Source of the DNA: Erwinia endophytica
GTDB lineage: Bacteria; Pseudomonadota; Gammaproteobacteria; Enterobacterales; Enterobacteriaceae
Length of the DNA stretch: 64,000 bases
Direction of reading: 5' to 3'
Assembly: GCF_009295515.1 (NCBI RefSeq)
Contig: NZ_RQVV01000053.1
Span: 248,001-312,000 of the forward strand
Below the pieces are notes generated by a model, which worked only from the letters and a program-made list of their open reading frames with translations, did no database searches and had not been told where the DNA came from. Made by a program: the position numbers and the translations under genes. Positions within the stretch are counted from its first letter, which is position 1, and every line of letters begins with the position of its first letter. This document shows, in pieces, positions 50,698 to 60,481 of this stretch.

Positions 50698-50926
50698 ACA
50701 TACACCTTATTGTTTTATCGGTAGGGAAGAGCGCTGCGATAGTAAAATGCTGTTTTTTGACACCGCATAGCAGGGCTGGCGGCATAGTGTAATGTTCGCA
50801 GCGTAATTAGCCAATCACTCGCAGTAAGAATAGTGCTTTATATCCTTTAAAACGCGTCTCGCCATTTGGTTTTATCGGCTACCCAGGGCAAACTAACACA
50901 AGGATAATATTACAGAGGCCACAATT

Positions 50927-51574
50927 ATGTTTACCGGTATTGTGCAAGGTACCGCTGAGGTGCTGGCAATTGAAGAGAAACCCAATTTTCGCACACATAT
51001 TGTCCGCTTACCGGGGGATATGTTACCCGGGCTGGCGTTGGGTGCCTCTGTTGCGCACAATGGTTGCTGCCTGACGGTGACGGAGATTAATGGTGATCAG
51101 GTCAGTTTCGATCTGGTGAAAGAGACGTTGCGTATTACGAACCTCGGGGACTTGAAGGTTGGTGATAAAATTAACGTTGAGCGAGCGGCAAAATTCAGTG
51201 ATGAAATTGGTGGTCATCTGATGTCTGGTCATATAATGACCACTGCCGAAATCAGTAAAATTCTCACGTCGGAAAATAACCGGGAAATCTGGTTTACGCT
51301 GCAGGACCCACGGCAAATGAAATATATCCTGCATAAAGGGTTTATTGGTATTGATGGTATTAGCCTGACGGTGGGAGAAGTGACCAAAACTAAATTCTGT
51401 GTACACCTTATTCCGGAAACGCTGACAAGAACCACCCTGGGAAGTAAACGACTGGGGCAACGGGTGAATATTGAAATCGATCCGCATACTCAGGCGATTG
51501 TTGATACCGTTGAGCGAGTGCTGGCGCAGCGCGATGCTGCATCAGTGGCAACGGTCGCGGCGGGATCGGAATAA
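50927..51574 (+). CDS. ribE: riboflavin synthase
   Basis: A 215-residue enzyme (ribC in E. coli nomenclature) forming riboflavin from two molecules of 6,7-dimethyl-8-ribityllumazine. The two tandem lumazine-binding barrels are visible as repeats starting [12 protein letters not shown] and [15 protein letters not shown]. The catalytic N-terminal Phe2 and the [15 protein letters not shown] segment are conserved. No FMN riboswitch is upstream. It converges on cfa, with a shared terminator between. Confidence 0.96.
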   Translation: MFTGIVQGTAEVLAIEEKPNFRTHIVRLPGDMLPGLALGASVAHNGCCLTVTEINGDQVSFDLVKETLRITNLGDLKVGDKINVERAAKFSDEIGGHLMSGHIMTTAEISKILTSENNREIWFTLQDPRQMKYILHKGFIGIDGISLTVGEVTKTKFCVHLIPETLTRTTLGSKRLGQRVNIEIDPHTQAIVDTVERVLAQRDAASVATVAAGSE

Positions 51575-51582
51575 CCCCCAAT

Positions 51583-51621
51583 AAAAAAGGGCCGGCAATT
51601 TGTATCATGCCAGCCTTTTTT
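51583..51621. terminator. bidirectional terminator between ribE and cfa
   Basis: AAAAAAGGGCCGGCA and TGCCAGCCTTTTTT pair with one mismatch around a 10-base loop, with A/T tracts on both sides. Confidence 0.8.
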
Positions 51622-51646
51622 GACCCTTTACTATTCACCAGAATAA

Positions 51647-52795
51647 TCAGTGAGGTACGCGCAGGCCACCTTCTTTACCGCGTGAAAATACCACTTGCCA
51701 GAGCTGAATGTCGCGCGCACGGAAAGCACCGGCACAGGCGTTCAGATAGTAGGTAAACATCCGTTTAAAGCGCTCGCCGTACTTCTCTGCCAATTGCGGC
51801 CACGCAGTGAGAAAGCGTTGGTACCATGCCATCAACGTGGTGTCATAATCCGCGCCAAAATTGTGCCAGTCTTCCATCACAAAATAAGGTTCATGTGCAT
51901 CCGCAATGTGCTGGACAGAAGGCAGACAACCATTAGGGAAGATGTATTTGTTGATCCAGGGATCAACATTCTCATCTGTTTTGTTGGACCCGATAGTGTG
52001 CAGCAGAAAAATGCCATCCGCTTTGAGATTCCGGTTGACCACCTCGAAATAGGTGGCGTAGTTTTTCGGTCCAACGTGCTCAAACATGCCCACGGAGACA
52101 ATGCGGTCAAACTGCTGATTCAGGTCGCGATAGTCCTGTAGCAAAATAGTCACGTCCAGTCCGGTACAGCGCTGTTGCGCCAACTTCTGTTGCTCAGCGG
52201 AAATGGTCACGCCGGATACGCTAACGCCATAATGACGCGCCGCATATTCTGCCAGTCCTCCCCAGCCGCAGCCAATATCCAGCAACGACATACCGGGCTC
52301 AAGCTGCAGTTTCTCGCAGATCATTTTTAATTTAGCGTTCTGGGCCTGTTCGAGTGTTTGAGCCTCTTTCCAGTAACCACAGGAATACTGCATATAAGGA
52401 TCCAGCATTAAGGTAAAAAGGTCATTGCCCAGGTCGTAATGTTCTTTACCCACTATCCAGGCTCGTTTGCGTGACTGAAGATTTGTCAACCGTGCGGCCG
52501 CAATGCGCAGCGTATCTTTGAAATGATGGGGGAGTTGTTTATCCAGTTTGGCCAGGAGTACGCGCTGAAAAAAGGTGTCCAGTCGCTCACATTCCCACCA
52601 GCCATCCATATAACTTTCACCCAGCCCCAGCGAGCCTTCCTGTAAAACACGCTTAAAAAAATCAACGTTGTTTACCTGAATATCCCACGGACGGGTACCG
52701 TTGATTTTAATATCGGCATTGCGCAACATATCCTGGGCGATGCGATACCACTGATTCTCTTCCAGGCTAACTTCTTCTATACACGATGAACTCAT
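51647..52795 (-). CDS. cfa: cyclopropane-fatty-acyl-phospholipid synthase
   Basis: A 382-residue enzyme, identical in length to E. coli Cfa, that adds a methylene group from S-adenosylmethionine to unsaturated acyl chains of membrane phospholipids. The N-terminal lipid-binding domain (SLGLGESYMDGWWEC) is followed by the SAM domain with LLDIGCGWGGLAEYAARHYG and the active-site region VSVGMFEHVGPKNYATYF, HTIGSNKTDENVDPWINKYIFPNGCLPS. In E. coli a sigma-S promoter is used; none is assigned here. Confidence 0.97.
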   Translation of the reverse strand: MSSSCIEEVSLEENQWYRIAQDMLRNADIKINGTRPWDIQVNNVDFFKRVLQEGSLGLGESYMDGWWECERLDTFFQRVLLAKLDKQLPHHFKDTLRIAAARLTNLQSRKRAWIVGKEHYDLGNDLFTLMLDPYMQYSCGYWKEAQTLEQAQNAKLKMICEKLQLEPGMSLLDIGCGWGGLAEYAARHYGVSVSGVTISAEQQKLAQQRCTGLDVTILLQDYRDLNQQFDRIVSVGMFEHVGPKNYATYFEVVNRNLKADGIFLLHTIGSNKTDENVDPWINKYIFPNGCLPSVQHIADAHEPYFVMEDWHNFGADYDTTLMAWYQRFLTAWPQLAEKYGERFKRMFTYYLNACAGAFRARDIQLWQVVFSRGKEGGLRVPH

Positions 52796-52985
52796 AGCTT
52801 CTCCATCACCCTGTGTGATTGAAACCTGAGAAATAGAATAGTCAATTTCTGCAGGATTGTGAGAAAACGCACGGCATAGCCGTACGCCTGATATCCGACG
52901 TTACAGAGGATTGATATGAAACCTGTAGAGCACATAACGAATGCCATAGATGGCTTGACCATCCTGTCAGAACTCAACGTTGCTA
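52796..52985. other. cfa upstream region
   Basis: About 190 bases from the cfa start to the repeat element. I see no operator or confident small gene. The 83-codon minus frame here is unlike any known protein. Confidence 0.4.
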
Positions 52986-53180
52986 TATACCCGTCATACA
53001 TCAAGCGGCAGGTGCGTTGGCGGCGTTCAGTCAGACGAATCACTGACCAGATAAACTTTGCGGGATGATTTCATTTGCCGAGTGACTCGCTCTGAAGGCA
53101 TCATCCCTGCGAAGGCAGCGTAAGCATTATTCAAAAACGCCAGACGTTTTTGTCCTGCAACTTAAATTATTTGGCGGATG
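52986..53180. repeat. degenerate palindromic intergenic repeat (MITE-like)
   Basis: The left end TATACCCGTCATAC-ATCAAGCGGCAGGTGCGTTGGC, and a diverged right end near CCTGCAACTTAAATTATTTGG, match the ends of a palindromic repeat widespread in Dickeya, Pectobacterium, Serratia and Yersinia intergenic DNA. Its terminal signature recurs in opposite orientation at 60948-61037. The interior is degraded, and the exact right boundary is uncertain. Confidence 0.6.
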
Positions 53181-53276
53181 GATTTGTTATTTTTCTGTCT
53201 GGAAATGAGTATATTCTCACGCCTGGCAATATTCAATTGTTTATTGTTAGGTCGCTAATTAAATAAATTCAGATAA

Positions 53277-54467
53277 TTAGCGACCACTGTGTGCGGCAGA
53301 CAGCCTCCGGCTTTGTCCCTTTGTTCGTTGTAAAATATAGCCGGTAATGGCCAGAACAATGGTCGTCAACATGATCACTGACGTAATGAGTAACGGGGTG
53401 CTGATGAAGGTGGAGACGATCAGACTGGCGGTACAGCAAAGCCCTAACTGTAGAGTGTTCTGCAGAGCAGCGGCTTTACCGCTGGCCTGTGGGAAGGGCA
53501 GTAAAGCACGAGCAACCACTAGTGGATAAATAGCGCCGTTTGCCAAAGCCATACCGCAAAATGGCCACAATAATGCGTACGTCGACACCTCTTCCAACTG
53601 CGCGGCAATGAAAAATGCCACGATGCTCAGGGTATAGAGAGAAAGCAGCCACGGCAAAAGTGAGCTGCCTTCGGTATGCTTCAGCAGCACACGGCAGCCG
53701 TAGCCGCCAAGCAGGAAGGCCAGGGTTTGTGGCACATAGCTCAGGCCGATTTCCCCCGGTGACATGCCAAGCGTAGCCAGAATAAATGGCGAACCGGTTA
53801 GCCAGGCGAAGAAGCTGGCTGAACAGGCGGCGTAGATCAATACATTGCCGCTAAACAAGGGGGATTTTAGCAGGGTAAAAAAGCTGATTTTTTCATTTTT
53901 ATCGATGTTGGGCTTTTTCGGCTGGGGAGCAAGAAACAAGGTGAAACCCCACAGAAAAATGCCAATCAGCGACAGGGCGATAAAGATAGCCCGCCAGCTA
54001 AAGTGATCCAACAGCCATGCGCCGAGCAGGGGTGCCAGCGCCGGAGAGAGGGCAACCAACGGCATGATGGTGGCAAATACGCGATTGGCCTGGGCAACGG
54101 GATAGCGGTCAATGACCAGCGCTTGCCATATTACAGCGGCGGCACAGATACCGATTGCTTGCAGGAAACGTAGCGCCAGCAAAGCCACGGTTGAGTCAAC
54201 CCACCACATTGCGCCGCAACTGGCGGCAAACAGCCCCAGTCCGATCAGCAATACGGGTTTGCGGCCAATCCGATCGGATAATGGTCCCCAGAGCAGTTGG
54301 GCTATAGCAAAGCCCGCCAGGAACAGACTCAAACTGGCGCCGATGGCTCCGGCATCAGCCTGCAGATCCTGCTGCATAGCGCCAAATGCGGGCAGATACA
54401 TGTCGGTAGCAAGAAAACCGGCAACGCTGAGCAGCGCAAGGTAAATAATCAATCCTTTTGATGGCAT
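53277..54467 (-). CDS. punC: purine nucleoside transporter PunC (MFS)
   Basis: A 396-residue inner-membrane MFS carrier of the Bcr/CflA drug-resistance type, formerly YdhC, shown in E. coli to import purine nucleosides. It has twelve hydrophobic segments, the motif [18 protein letters not shown] between helices 2 and 3, and the early D-M-Y-L-P motif ([15 protein letters not shown]) typical of this group. It is divergent from its LysR-type activator gene punR, with 112 bases between the starts. Confidence 0.92.
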   Translation of the reverse strand: MPSKGLIIYLALLSVAGFLATDMYLPAFGAMQQDLQADAGAIGASLSLFLAGFAIAQLLWGPLSDRIGRKPVLLIGLGLFAASCGAMWWVDSTVALLALRFLQAIGICAAAVIWQALVIDRYPVAQANRVFATIMPLVALSPALAPLLGAWLLDHFSWRAIFIALSLIGIFLWGFTLFLAPQPKKPNIDKNEKISFFTLLKSPLFSGNVLIYAACSASFFAWLTGSPFILATLGMSPGEIGLSYVPQTLAFLLGGYGCRVLLKHTEGSSLLPWLLSLYTLSIVAFFIAAQLEEVSTYALLWPFCGMALANGAIYPLVVARALLPFPQASGKAAALQNTLQLGLCCTASLIVSTFISTPLLITSVIMLTTIVLAITGYILQRTKGQSRRLSAAHSGR

Positions 54468-54579
54468 TTTTGGGCTCTTTAATCAGTCTAATGAAACGTC
54501 GCGAAGTGTAATTGAGTGGCATAGTGCTTGTGAAACAGTAATATTTGCAGGTTGCATTCAAAAAAATTGCAGGCAAATT

Positions 54580-55503
54580 ATGTGGTCAGAACATTCCCTT
54601 GAAGTTGTTGATGCCGTGGCGCGTTGTGGCAGTTTCACCGCAGCGGCAGTGGAGTTGCATCGTGTGCCTTCAGCCATCAGTTATACTGTCCGTCAGTTGG
54701 AAGAATGGCTGGCTGTTTCGTTGTTTGAACGGCGCCATCGGGATGTGGTACTGACCGATGCCGGACGGGTATTTATTCAGGAAGGTCGGATTGTTATCAA
54801 AAAAATGCTTGCCACCCGACGGCAGTGTCAGCAGGTGGCTAATGGCTGGCGAGGACAGATCAATATTGCGGTGGACCGTATTGTAAAACCGCAGAGAACC
54901 CGTCAGTTAGTGGTCGATTTTTATCGTCACTTTCCTGATATGGAGCTGCACCTGTCGCCTGAAGTTTTTAACGGCGTCTGGGATGCGCTGGCTGATGGGC
55001 GTGTTGATGTGGCGATTGGCGCAACGCAGGCAATCCCGGTAGGAGGACGCTTTGCTTTTCGCAATATGGGCATGCTTAACTGGCGATGTGTGATCAAAGC
55101 CGATCATCCACTGGCGCAACACCAGGGAAACGTCAGCGAAAAGGCGATGAGTGAATGGCCTTCGCTGGTGCTGGAAGATACCTCACGCGCCTTACCGAAA
55201 AGAACCACCTGGACGCTGGATAATCAGCGCAGGCTGGTGGTGCCGGACTGGGAAAGCGCCTTCGACTGTCTGCGCGCTGGACTGTGTGTGGGGATGGTAC
55301 CAGGACATTTTGCCCGACCCTTTTTGCAATGTGGCGAACTGGTTGAGTTGACGCTTGAATCCGTGTTCCCGGAGAGTCCGTGTTGTGTCAGTTGGGCGGA
55401 ACAACAATCTTCACCGGCGCTGAGCTGGCTGCTGGATTATCTGGGGGATAGCGAAACGCTCAACAGCGAGTGGTTACGCGAAGAGCTGGAACGGCCCGAA
55501 TAA
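54580..55503 (+). CDS. punR: LysR-type regulator PunR
   Basis: A 307-residue transcription factor, formerly YdhB, that activates the divergent punC in E. coli. The N-terminal winged helix-turn-helix (residues 1-60: HSLEVVDAVARCGSFTAAAVELHRVPSAISYTVRQLEEWL..LFERRHRDVVLTDAG) is complete. It is followed by a LysR substrate-binding domain with the DVAIGA motif typical of purine-sensing and related members. Confidence 0.92.
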   Translation: MWSEHSLEVVDAVARCGSFTAAAVELHRVPSAISYTVRQLEEWLAVSLFERRHRDVVLTDAGRVFIQEGRIVIKKMLATRRQCQQVANGWRGQINIAVDRIVKPQRTRQLVVDFYRHFPDMELHLSPEVFNGVWDALADGRVDVAIGATQAIPVGGRFAFRNMGMLNWRCVIKADHPLAQHQGNVSEKAMSEWPSLVLEDTSRALPKRTTWTLDNQRRLVVPDWESAFDCLRAGLCVGMVPGHFARPFLQCGELVELTLESVFPESPCCVSWAEQQSSPALSWLLDYLGDSETLNSEWLREELERPE

Positions 55504-55592
55504 ATGCCTTCCAGTTGGAACCAGTTCTACCCGCCGGGCGGCATCGAGGTATGCCGCCCGAGTTATCATGTTGCATGTCGCGCGCGATGACA

Positions 55593-56624
55593 TTAATCCT
55601 TGCGACGATAATCTATGAAGGGGCCATCCGCTACCGAACGGCGTTCGATCAGGCTGGGGTGAACTTCAATGGTTTGTGGATCTTCGCGCTTACTGATGAT
55701 GCGATCCAGCAGCATCGTAAACGCCGTTTCGCCCAACTGCACTTTGGGTTGGTGAACGGTCGTCAGTGCCGGCGTAAAATAACGGGCGTTGCGCACATTA
55801 TCATAACCGATCACCGAAATATCCTGGGGTACGCGCAAGCCCATCTCGTCTGCCGCACAGATGGCCCCCATCGCCATGACGTCGCCGCCGCAGAAGACCG
55901 CCGTTGGCCGCTGCTTCTGTGCCAGAATTTGTTGCATGGCACGGTAGCCAGATTCCGGCTCGAAATCTCCCTGAACCAGCCATTCATCACGGATAGTGAG
56001 GCCGGCTTCAGAAAGAGCTTTGAGGAAACCAGCAAGACGTCCTCCACCGGTGTTCCGCTCCATCTGACCCGGGATCACCCCAATATCGTGATGGCCGCGT
56101 TCAATCAGATACTGACCGACCAGGTAACCGCCTTCAAAGGCATTATCCTGCACGGTATCGGTAAAATCGCCGCGCGACTCACCCCAATCCATGACCACCA
56201 TGGGGATATTGCGATGCTCTTCCAGCATTTTGATCAAAGGGGCCGGGTACTCCGAACACATTACCAGCAGACCATCCACACGCTTTTGAGCCATCATCGA
56301 CAGATAGGCTTGTTGTTTTTGCAGATTATTGTGGGCATTTCCCAGGATCAGAGTATAGCCTTTGGCAAAGCAGCAGTTCTCCACAGCCTCAATAATTTCG
56401 GCAAAATAGGGGGCTTCGCTGGACGTGGCCAGCAGACCAATTGTTTTGGTGTGATTAACTTTCAGGCTGCGGGCGACAGCACTCGGAGAATAATGCAATG
56501 TTTTGATTGCTGTCCATACGGCCTCCCGCGTCTCTTTGGCGACAAAGCGGGTGTTATTGATGACGTGGGATACGGTGGTGGTAGAGACCCCCGCTTGTCT
56601 GGCCACATCTTTTATTGTTGCCAT
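55593..56624 (-). CDS. purR: purine repressor
   Basis: A 343-residue LacI-family repressor of purine synthesis genes, using hypoxanthine or guanine as corepressor. The helix-turn-helix and hinge read [56 protein letters not shown]. The periplasmic-binding-protein-like domain follows ([20 protein letters not shown].., [13 protein letters not shown]). GGAG is ten bases upstream of the ATG. A PUR box lies in its promoter region, so it is probably self-repressed. Confidence 0.97.
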   Translation of the reverse strand: MATIKDVARQAGVSTTTVSHVINNTRFVAKETREAVWTAIKTLHYSPSAVARSLKVNHTKTIGLLATSSEAPYFAEIIEAVENCCFAKGYTLILGNAHNNLQKQQAYLSMMAQKRVDGLLVMCSEYPAPLIKMLEEHRNIPMVVMDWGESRGDFTDTVQDNAFEGGYLVGQYLIERGHHDIGVIPGQMERNTGGGRLAGFLKALSEAGLTIRDEWLVQGDFEPESGYRAMQQILAQKQRPTAVFCGGDVMAMGAICAADEMGLRVPQDISVIGYDNVRNARYFTPALTTVHQPKVQLGETAFTMLLDRIISKREDPQTIEVHPSLIERRSVADGPFIDYRRKD

Positions 56625-57023
56625 TAACTCGCTACTCCTGCACTTATCATAACTTTATGATAAGTATGTTGTTAAACGTTTGCTTTGAAGTTAAAAAAAC
56701 CGAACGTCTGAAGGCGCTTTTTGCAGTGTATTCCGAAGACGTCAGGAAGGAAAAAATTTTATCCCGGTTATATTTCAGGTCACAGATACCCTTGCTGGTG
56801 TTCACTCCGCCGCATTGAATCACTGGCCTGTGCAAGCTCATCGGGAGGCCGATACTCACCGCGTGATTTGGCCTGACGACTGACGAGGTGGTTCCCCTGT
56901 GAGTTGCGCAACGAAAGTGGAGATTCTAACAATCCTGAGCAGAGAAAACGAGATTTTTACCGACAAGTATGGGAAAATTGATGACGTTATAAATAGTAAG
57001 GGTATTTATTACAGGAGAGCTAA
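56625..57023. other. divergent region purR/cydH
   Basis: About 400 bases. The first 60 hold the PUR-type box. The rest, to the AGGAGAG site of cydH at about 57014, shows no recognisable gene; sodB and ydhP, which lie near here in E. coli, are absent. Confidence 0.5.
56670..56685. promoter_or_regulatory. PurR box upstream of purR
   Basis: AAACGTTTGC, the central ten bases of the PUR box consensus ACGCAAACGTTTGCGT, lie 50 bases upstream of purR; the outer bases diverge. Autoregulation is known for E. coli purR. Confidence 0.55.
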
Positions 57024-57113
57024 ATGGATACCGATCTGAAGTTTTCACTAATGACAACGATTTGCGCGCTGTTGATGATTGTTGCTTTCAGTTTTACCGC
57101 CGTAATGCACTAA
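57024..57113 (+). CDS. cydH: cytochrome bd-I oxidase accessory subunit CydH
   Basis: A 29-residue single-span membrane peptide, formerly YnhF, that in E. coli is bound to CydA of cytochrome bd-I and blocks an alternative oxygen channel. The start MDTDLKFSLMTT and the end FTAVMH align with the E. coli peptide (MSTDLKFSLVTT.. TAALH); the middle is one hydrophobic helix. A strong AGGAGAGCTAA ribosome site precedes it. The gene is far from any cydAB in this window and lies between purR and mepH. Confidence 0.9.
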   Translation: MDTDLKFSLMTTICALLMIVAFSFTAVMH

Positions 57114-57126
57114 GTTATCCCAATCG

Positions 57127-57155
57127 GGCCGCTCAGCCGAACGGCCTTGTTTTCT
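57127..57155 (+). terminator. terminator of cydH
   Basis: GGCCG and CGGCC pair around a 10-base loop and are followed by TTGTTTTCT, 14 bases after the cydH stop. Confidence 0.65.
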
Positions 57156-57170
57156 CTACTGGTGGCTCGA

Positions 57171-57980
57171 TTACCTGATCGTTTTGGGTGTCACCATCCG
57201 ACGGGCGCCAATGTAATGGCGCTGCCAGTAATCGTCGCTCAGCGCGCTAACCTGAATATCCTTACCGCTACGCGGTGACTGGATAAACTTGCCATTACCA
57301 AGGTAAACGCCGACATGATCAGCGGCACTGCGGCTATGAATACGGAAGAACACCAGATCGCCTTTCTCCAGTTCATCGCGTTTAACGCTGGCGGCATCGC
57401 GCAGGTGATACATCTCATTAGCGGTACGTGGAATTTTGAACTTCACCAGATCTTTATAGGCATACCAGACCAGGCCGCTGCAGTCGAAACCCGTCCTCGG
57501 CGAGGTTCCCCCCCACTGATAAGGCTTACCCAGTTGATTCATTAACTTGTTCATCGCGGTTTCGCGTGCTTTCTGATAACGGGCTCGGTGTGCTTTGCTG
57601 AGCCGGAGTGGTGTATCCGCCCCGGCCGTCAATTCCTCAGTTTCTTCAACCGGATTACCGCGATGGCGGCCATAGTGTTTTTTAGTAATAGACGATTTAT
57701 GCTTGATTGCCGCCGTTTCGAGGGAAGATTTTTTCTTGAATTTGAATTTATGAACAGAACTTAATAGGGGTTTTTTGACGCTGCTTTCTTTGACTTTCCG
57801 GGTGAAAATGGTTTTTACCGGGCGGCGCTTACGCCGTTGATCGTCCCTGGCTGCCGTATTGCTGTCCACCTTATGATGGTTGGCATTAACAGGCGAGCGT
57901 GGCGAAGCGTGCGCCATATTTAGAAAGAGCTGGGCCATAGCCAGCATGAAGAGCGTGATGAGTAAACGCATCGTTACCAT
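57171..57980 (-). CDS. mepH: murein DD-endopeptidase MepH
   Basis: A 269-residue exported peptidoglycan hydrolase of the NlpC/P60 family that cuts D-Ala-mDap crosslinks to allow wall growth. From the ATG at 57980 the signal peptide is MVTMRLLITLFMLAMAQLF..AHA|SPR; ATG codons at 58013 and 57971 are also possible, and GGGAG twelve bases before 57980 decides only weakly. A long Lys/Arg/Ser-rich linker (about residues 30-140) precedes the catalytic domain with Cys in TGFDCSGLVWYAY, His in ADHVGVYLGNG and the third residue in the KFIQSPRSG region. Confidence 0.92.
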   Translation of the reverse strand: MVTMRLLITLFMLAMAQLFLNMAHASPRSPVNANHHKVDSNTAARDDQRRKRRPVKTIFTRKVKESSVKKPLLSSVHKFKFKKKSSLETAAIKHKSSITKKHYGRHRGNPVEETEELTAGADTPLRLSKAHRARYQKARETAMNKLMNQLGKPYQWGGTSPRTGFDCSGLVWYAYKDLVKFKIPRTANEMYHLRDAASVKRDELEKGDLVFFRIHSRSAADHVGVYLGNGKFIQSPRSGKDIQVSALSDDYWQRHYIGARRMVTPKTIR

Positions 57981-58347
57981 TAACAGTTTGTGCTCCCGCC
58001 GGGGCCAGAGCATGGTTAATTTGGAGTTATCTACTGATAACTTACATCATTATCGATTCTAATCGAACTTATCAACGAAAGGTAAGGTCTTTTTTTGTTT
58101 CAATCATACAGAACTGATAAAAACTGTAAAAATTAACCTAATCATTTGGTTATCTGTGACATTAGCGAATATTTTTCATACCGCCGCGCGGCGGAAAGCA
58201 TAAGAAAATGTTATTCTACTACGTTCATCCGCCGCAGCGGCACTGAAAGCGGACAATAAATAACCCTGCTGAAAATGTCGTTTTCATCGTTGGGGCAGAA
58301 TAGCTACAATAAATAAACATGAAGTAGCCGATTAAAGGAAGCCATTT
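57981..58347. other. divergent region mepH/grxD
   Basis: About 370 bases, AT-rich, between divergent mepH and grxD. A CCGCCGCGCGGCGG palindrome lies near 58180. I see no gene and no confident operator. Confidence 0.45.
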
Positions 58348-58689
58348 ATGAGTAGTACTATTGAGAAAATTGAACGCCAGATAGCAGAAAACCCGATTCT
58401 GCTGTACATGAAAGGCTCGCCAAAACTGCCAAGTTGCGGTTTTTCTGCTCAGGCTGTGCAAGCGTTGTCTGCCTGCGGTGAACGTTTCGCTTATGTCGAT
58501 ATTTTGCAAAATCCGGAAATTCGCGCCGAATTGCCGAAATACGCCAACTGGCCGACATTCCCACAGCTGTGGGTAGATGGTGAACTGGTTGGTGGCTGCG
58601 ATATTATTATTGAAATGTATCAGCGCGGCGAATTGCAGCCGTTGATCAAAGAGACGGCGAAGAAATATTCTTCCGACGCCGCTGAATAA
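58348..58689 (+). CDS. grxD: monothiol glutaredoxin GrxD
   Basis: A 113-residue CGFS-type glutaredoxin that binds and moves [2Fe-2S] clusters with glutathione and BolA partners. The active site is KLPSCGFSAQAVQAL, and the glutathione-binding WPTFPQLWVDGELVGGCDI is conserved. It has an AAAGGA ribosome site and its own terminator. Confidence 0.97.
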   Translation: MSSTIEKIERQIAENPILLYMKGSPKLPSCGFSAQAVQALSACGERFAYVDILQNPEIRAELPKYANWPTFPQLWVDGELVGGCDIIIEMYQRGELQPLIKETAKKYSSDAAE

Positions 58690-58705
58690 GTCGTTTTAGT
58701 CAGCT

Positions 58706-58743
58706 AAAAAGGCAGAGATCTGCGAGGATTTCTGCCTTTTTTT
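58706..58743 (+). terminator. terminator of grxD
   Basis: AAAAAGGCAGA and TCTGCCTTTTTTT pair around a 14-base loop, 16 bases past the grxD stop. Confidence 0.85.
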
Positions 58744-58826
58744 GTTGTCAGCGTTAACCCCGTTTCTGCTGCGGTTTCGGACTGAAGAAAACCGATACTG
58801 GAAGGGTCCAGGCGAAATATCGCCCA

Positions 58827-59678
58827 TTATGATCGTTTTTCAGCCTGCAAGAAGGCATTGAGCAGGGGCACGAAATCGCCGTCATGTTGCTGATCCTCGG
58901 CCATTTGACGGCAAAAGGCGGCTAGCGCTTGATACAGTGCTGCACCCGGTACTTCGCCGGCATTGAGACGGGCTATTTCTTCCATTTCAGGCGCCCAGCG
59001 CCAGGCTTTGTTGTACATATCCGGGATACTTGCCCGCAGACGAGCCAGTAGCGAGGGTTGGCTTTCTTCCATCTGTTGCAGTAGGGCATCCGCCGCGCCT
59101 ACCCGGCTGGCATTAATCAACATCAAAGCGCACAGCAGGGTGATGCCTTTATTGATCCCGGCATAGGACATTTTCAGCGCTGAGGCGGCCCCCGTTGCTG
59201 CCTGCATAACGCTGACGGACAAGCCAAAATTTTCCAGCTCGGCCAATCGGCCAGCCTGCTCACCGGCAAACCATAAGCGTGGAACGCGGTCCTGTGATGT
59301 GACGGGCGGCAGGCCGATAATGGCGCCATCGACAAAAGCGGCACCGGTAGGAAGGATAATCTCAGCAATCTGTTTGAGTGTCTGTTCACTGACTGCGTTG
59401 CAATCGACGTACAGCGGTTTATCCATTGCCGCAGCAATATATGGGGCTAACTGTTGCGCCAGGGAGATGGCGGAAGCGGGAGGAACAACAGATAAAATGA
59501 CTTCTGCCTGCATCAATTCATGAGCGCTGACGGGCTTCATACCGGCTTTTTTTGCCCGCTCAAGCGAGGCTTGCGAGCGCCCATCGAGTAACGTGAGTAC
59601 CTCGAGACGATGCCGATGCAAAACGCCGGCCAGGGCAGACCCCATCGCGCCGGGTGCCACGATAGCAATGGTTTTCAT
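58827..59678 (-). CDS. NAD(P)-binding beta-hydroxyacid dehydrogenase-like protein (DUF1932)
   Basis: A 283-residue cytoplasmic oxidoreductase. The N-terminal Rossmann fold starts IAIVAPGAMGSALAGVL, a G-x-G-A-M-G-type dinucleotide loop related to 6-phosphogluconate and 3-hydroxyisobutyrate dehydrogenases. The C-terminal helical domain (from about residue 170, TGAASALKMSYAGINKGITLLCALML) is the DUF1932 type and carries the conserved Lys of the active site in ALKMSYAGINKG. It lies between grxD and rnt on the rnt strand, about 65 bases after rnt; E. coli has no gene here. The substrate is unknown. Confidence 0.8.
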   Translation of the reverse strand: MKTIAIVAPGAMGSALAGVLHRHRLEVLTLLDGRSQASLERAKKAGMKPVSAHELMQAEVILSVVPPASAISLAQQLAPYIAAAMDKPLYVDCNAVSEQTLKQIAEIILPTGAAFVDGAIIGLPPVTSQDRVPRLWFAGEQAGRLAELENFGLSVSVMQAATGAASALKMSYAGINKGITLLCALMLINASRVGAADALLQQMEESQPSLLARLRASIPDMYNKAWRWAPEMEEIARLNAGEVPGAALYQALAAFCRQMAEDQQHDGDFVPLLNAFLQAEKRS

Positions 59679-59744
59679 TTGGCTTCCTCCTGTTCTGCAA
59701 CGCAGAGAGCAACCCGGTGGATTTGACCATCCAAAGACACTTTT

Positions 59745-60383
59745 TCACGCGACGGGCAACGGCCAGCCGCCCAGACGCTTCCAGCGATTGACCAGCTCAC
59801 AGAATAAATCCGCAGTCTGTAATGTATCGTACAGCGCCGAGTGAGCCTGGGTATTGTCAAACGGCAGACCCGCAGTAGTACAGGCCTTAGCCAGCACGGT
59901 TTGACCCAGCACCAGGCCGCTCAGTGCTGCGGTATCAAAGGTGACAAAAGGGTGGAATGGATTACGCTTAAGCCCCGTCCTTTCTGCCGCCGCATTCATA
60001 AAATTGAGATCGAAAGTGGCATTATGCGCGACCATAATGGCGCGATTGCAGCCTTGATCCTTGATGCCTTTACGCACCAGTTTGAAGATAGCATGCAACG
60101 CTTCATATTCGCTAACCGCGCCACGTAGGGGGTTGTGCGGATCGATACCATTAAACGCCAGTGCCTCAGGTTGCAGGATAGCGCCTTCGAAAGGCTCCAC
60201 GTGGAAATGAAGCGTGTCGTCTTTCTCCAGCCAACCGTGCTCATCCATTTTCAGCGTGACAGCGGCCACTTCCAGTAGCGCATTAGTTTTAGCGTCAAAC
60301 CCGGCAGTTTCAACATCAATGACTACCGGATAAAAGCCGCGAAAACGGCTGCTGAGGGCGTTCAGTTCGTTCGATTCAGGCAT
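59745..60383 (-). CDS. rnt: ribonuclease T
   Basis: A 212-residue DEDD 3'-5' exonuclease that trims tRNA, 5S and 23S RNA ends and turns over the CCA end. Exo motifs are [27 protein letters not shown] and [18 protein letters not shown]. The conserved Phe and Arg/Lys surface patch residues for RNA stacking are present. It is separated from gloA by about 100 bases. Confidence 0.97.
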   Translation of the reverse strand: MPESNELNALSSRFRGFYPVVIDVETAGFDAKTNALLEVAAVTLKMDEHGWLEKDDTLHFHVEPFEGAILQPEALAFNGIDPHNPLRGAVSEYEALHAIFKLVRKGIKDQGCNRAIMVAHNATFDLNFMNAAAERTGLKRNPFHPFVTFDTAALSGLVLGQTVLAKACTTAGLPFDNTQAHSALYDTLQTADLFCELVNRWKRLGGWPLPVA

Positions 60384-60450
60384 CAGGATCTCATAGGCGA
60401 AAAAAAGCAGCGCGTATTATGGCAAATTTCGCCACGAGATGCACAGGGGA

Positions 60451-60478
60451 TCCGGGGCCGCCAAACGCGGTCCCCGGA
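60451..60478 (-). terminator. GC-rich hairpin downstream of gloA
   Basis: TCCGGGG-C-CGC and GCGGTCCCCGGA form a strong stem beginning four bases after the gloA stop. There is no T-tract, so it may stabilise the mRNA or end it weakly. Confidence 0.45.
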
Positions 60479-60481
60479 ATG

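Noticed and set aside
52792..53043. 83-codon minus-strand frame upstream of cfa
   Set aside because: It overlaps the left end of the palindromic repeat and lacks any protein-like pattern or ribosome site; treated as non-coding.
55470..56627. 385-codon plus-strand frame opposite purR
   Set aside because: It is the antisense shadow of purR, whose LacI-family sequence is unmistakable.
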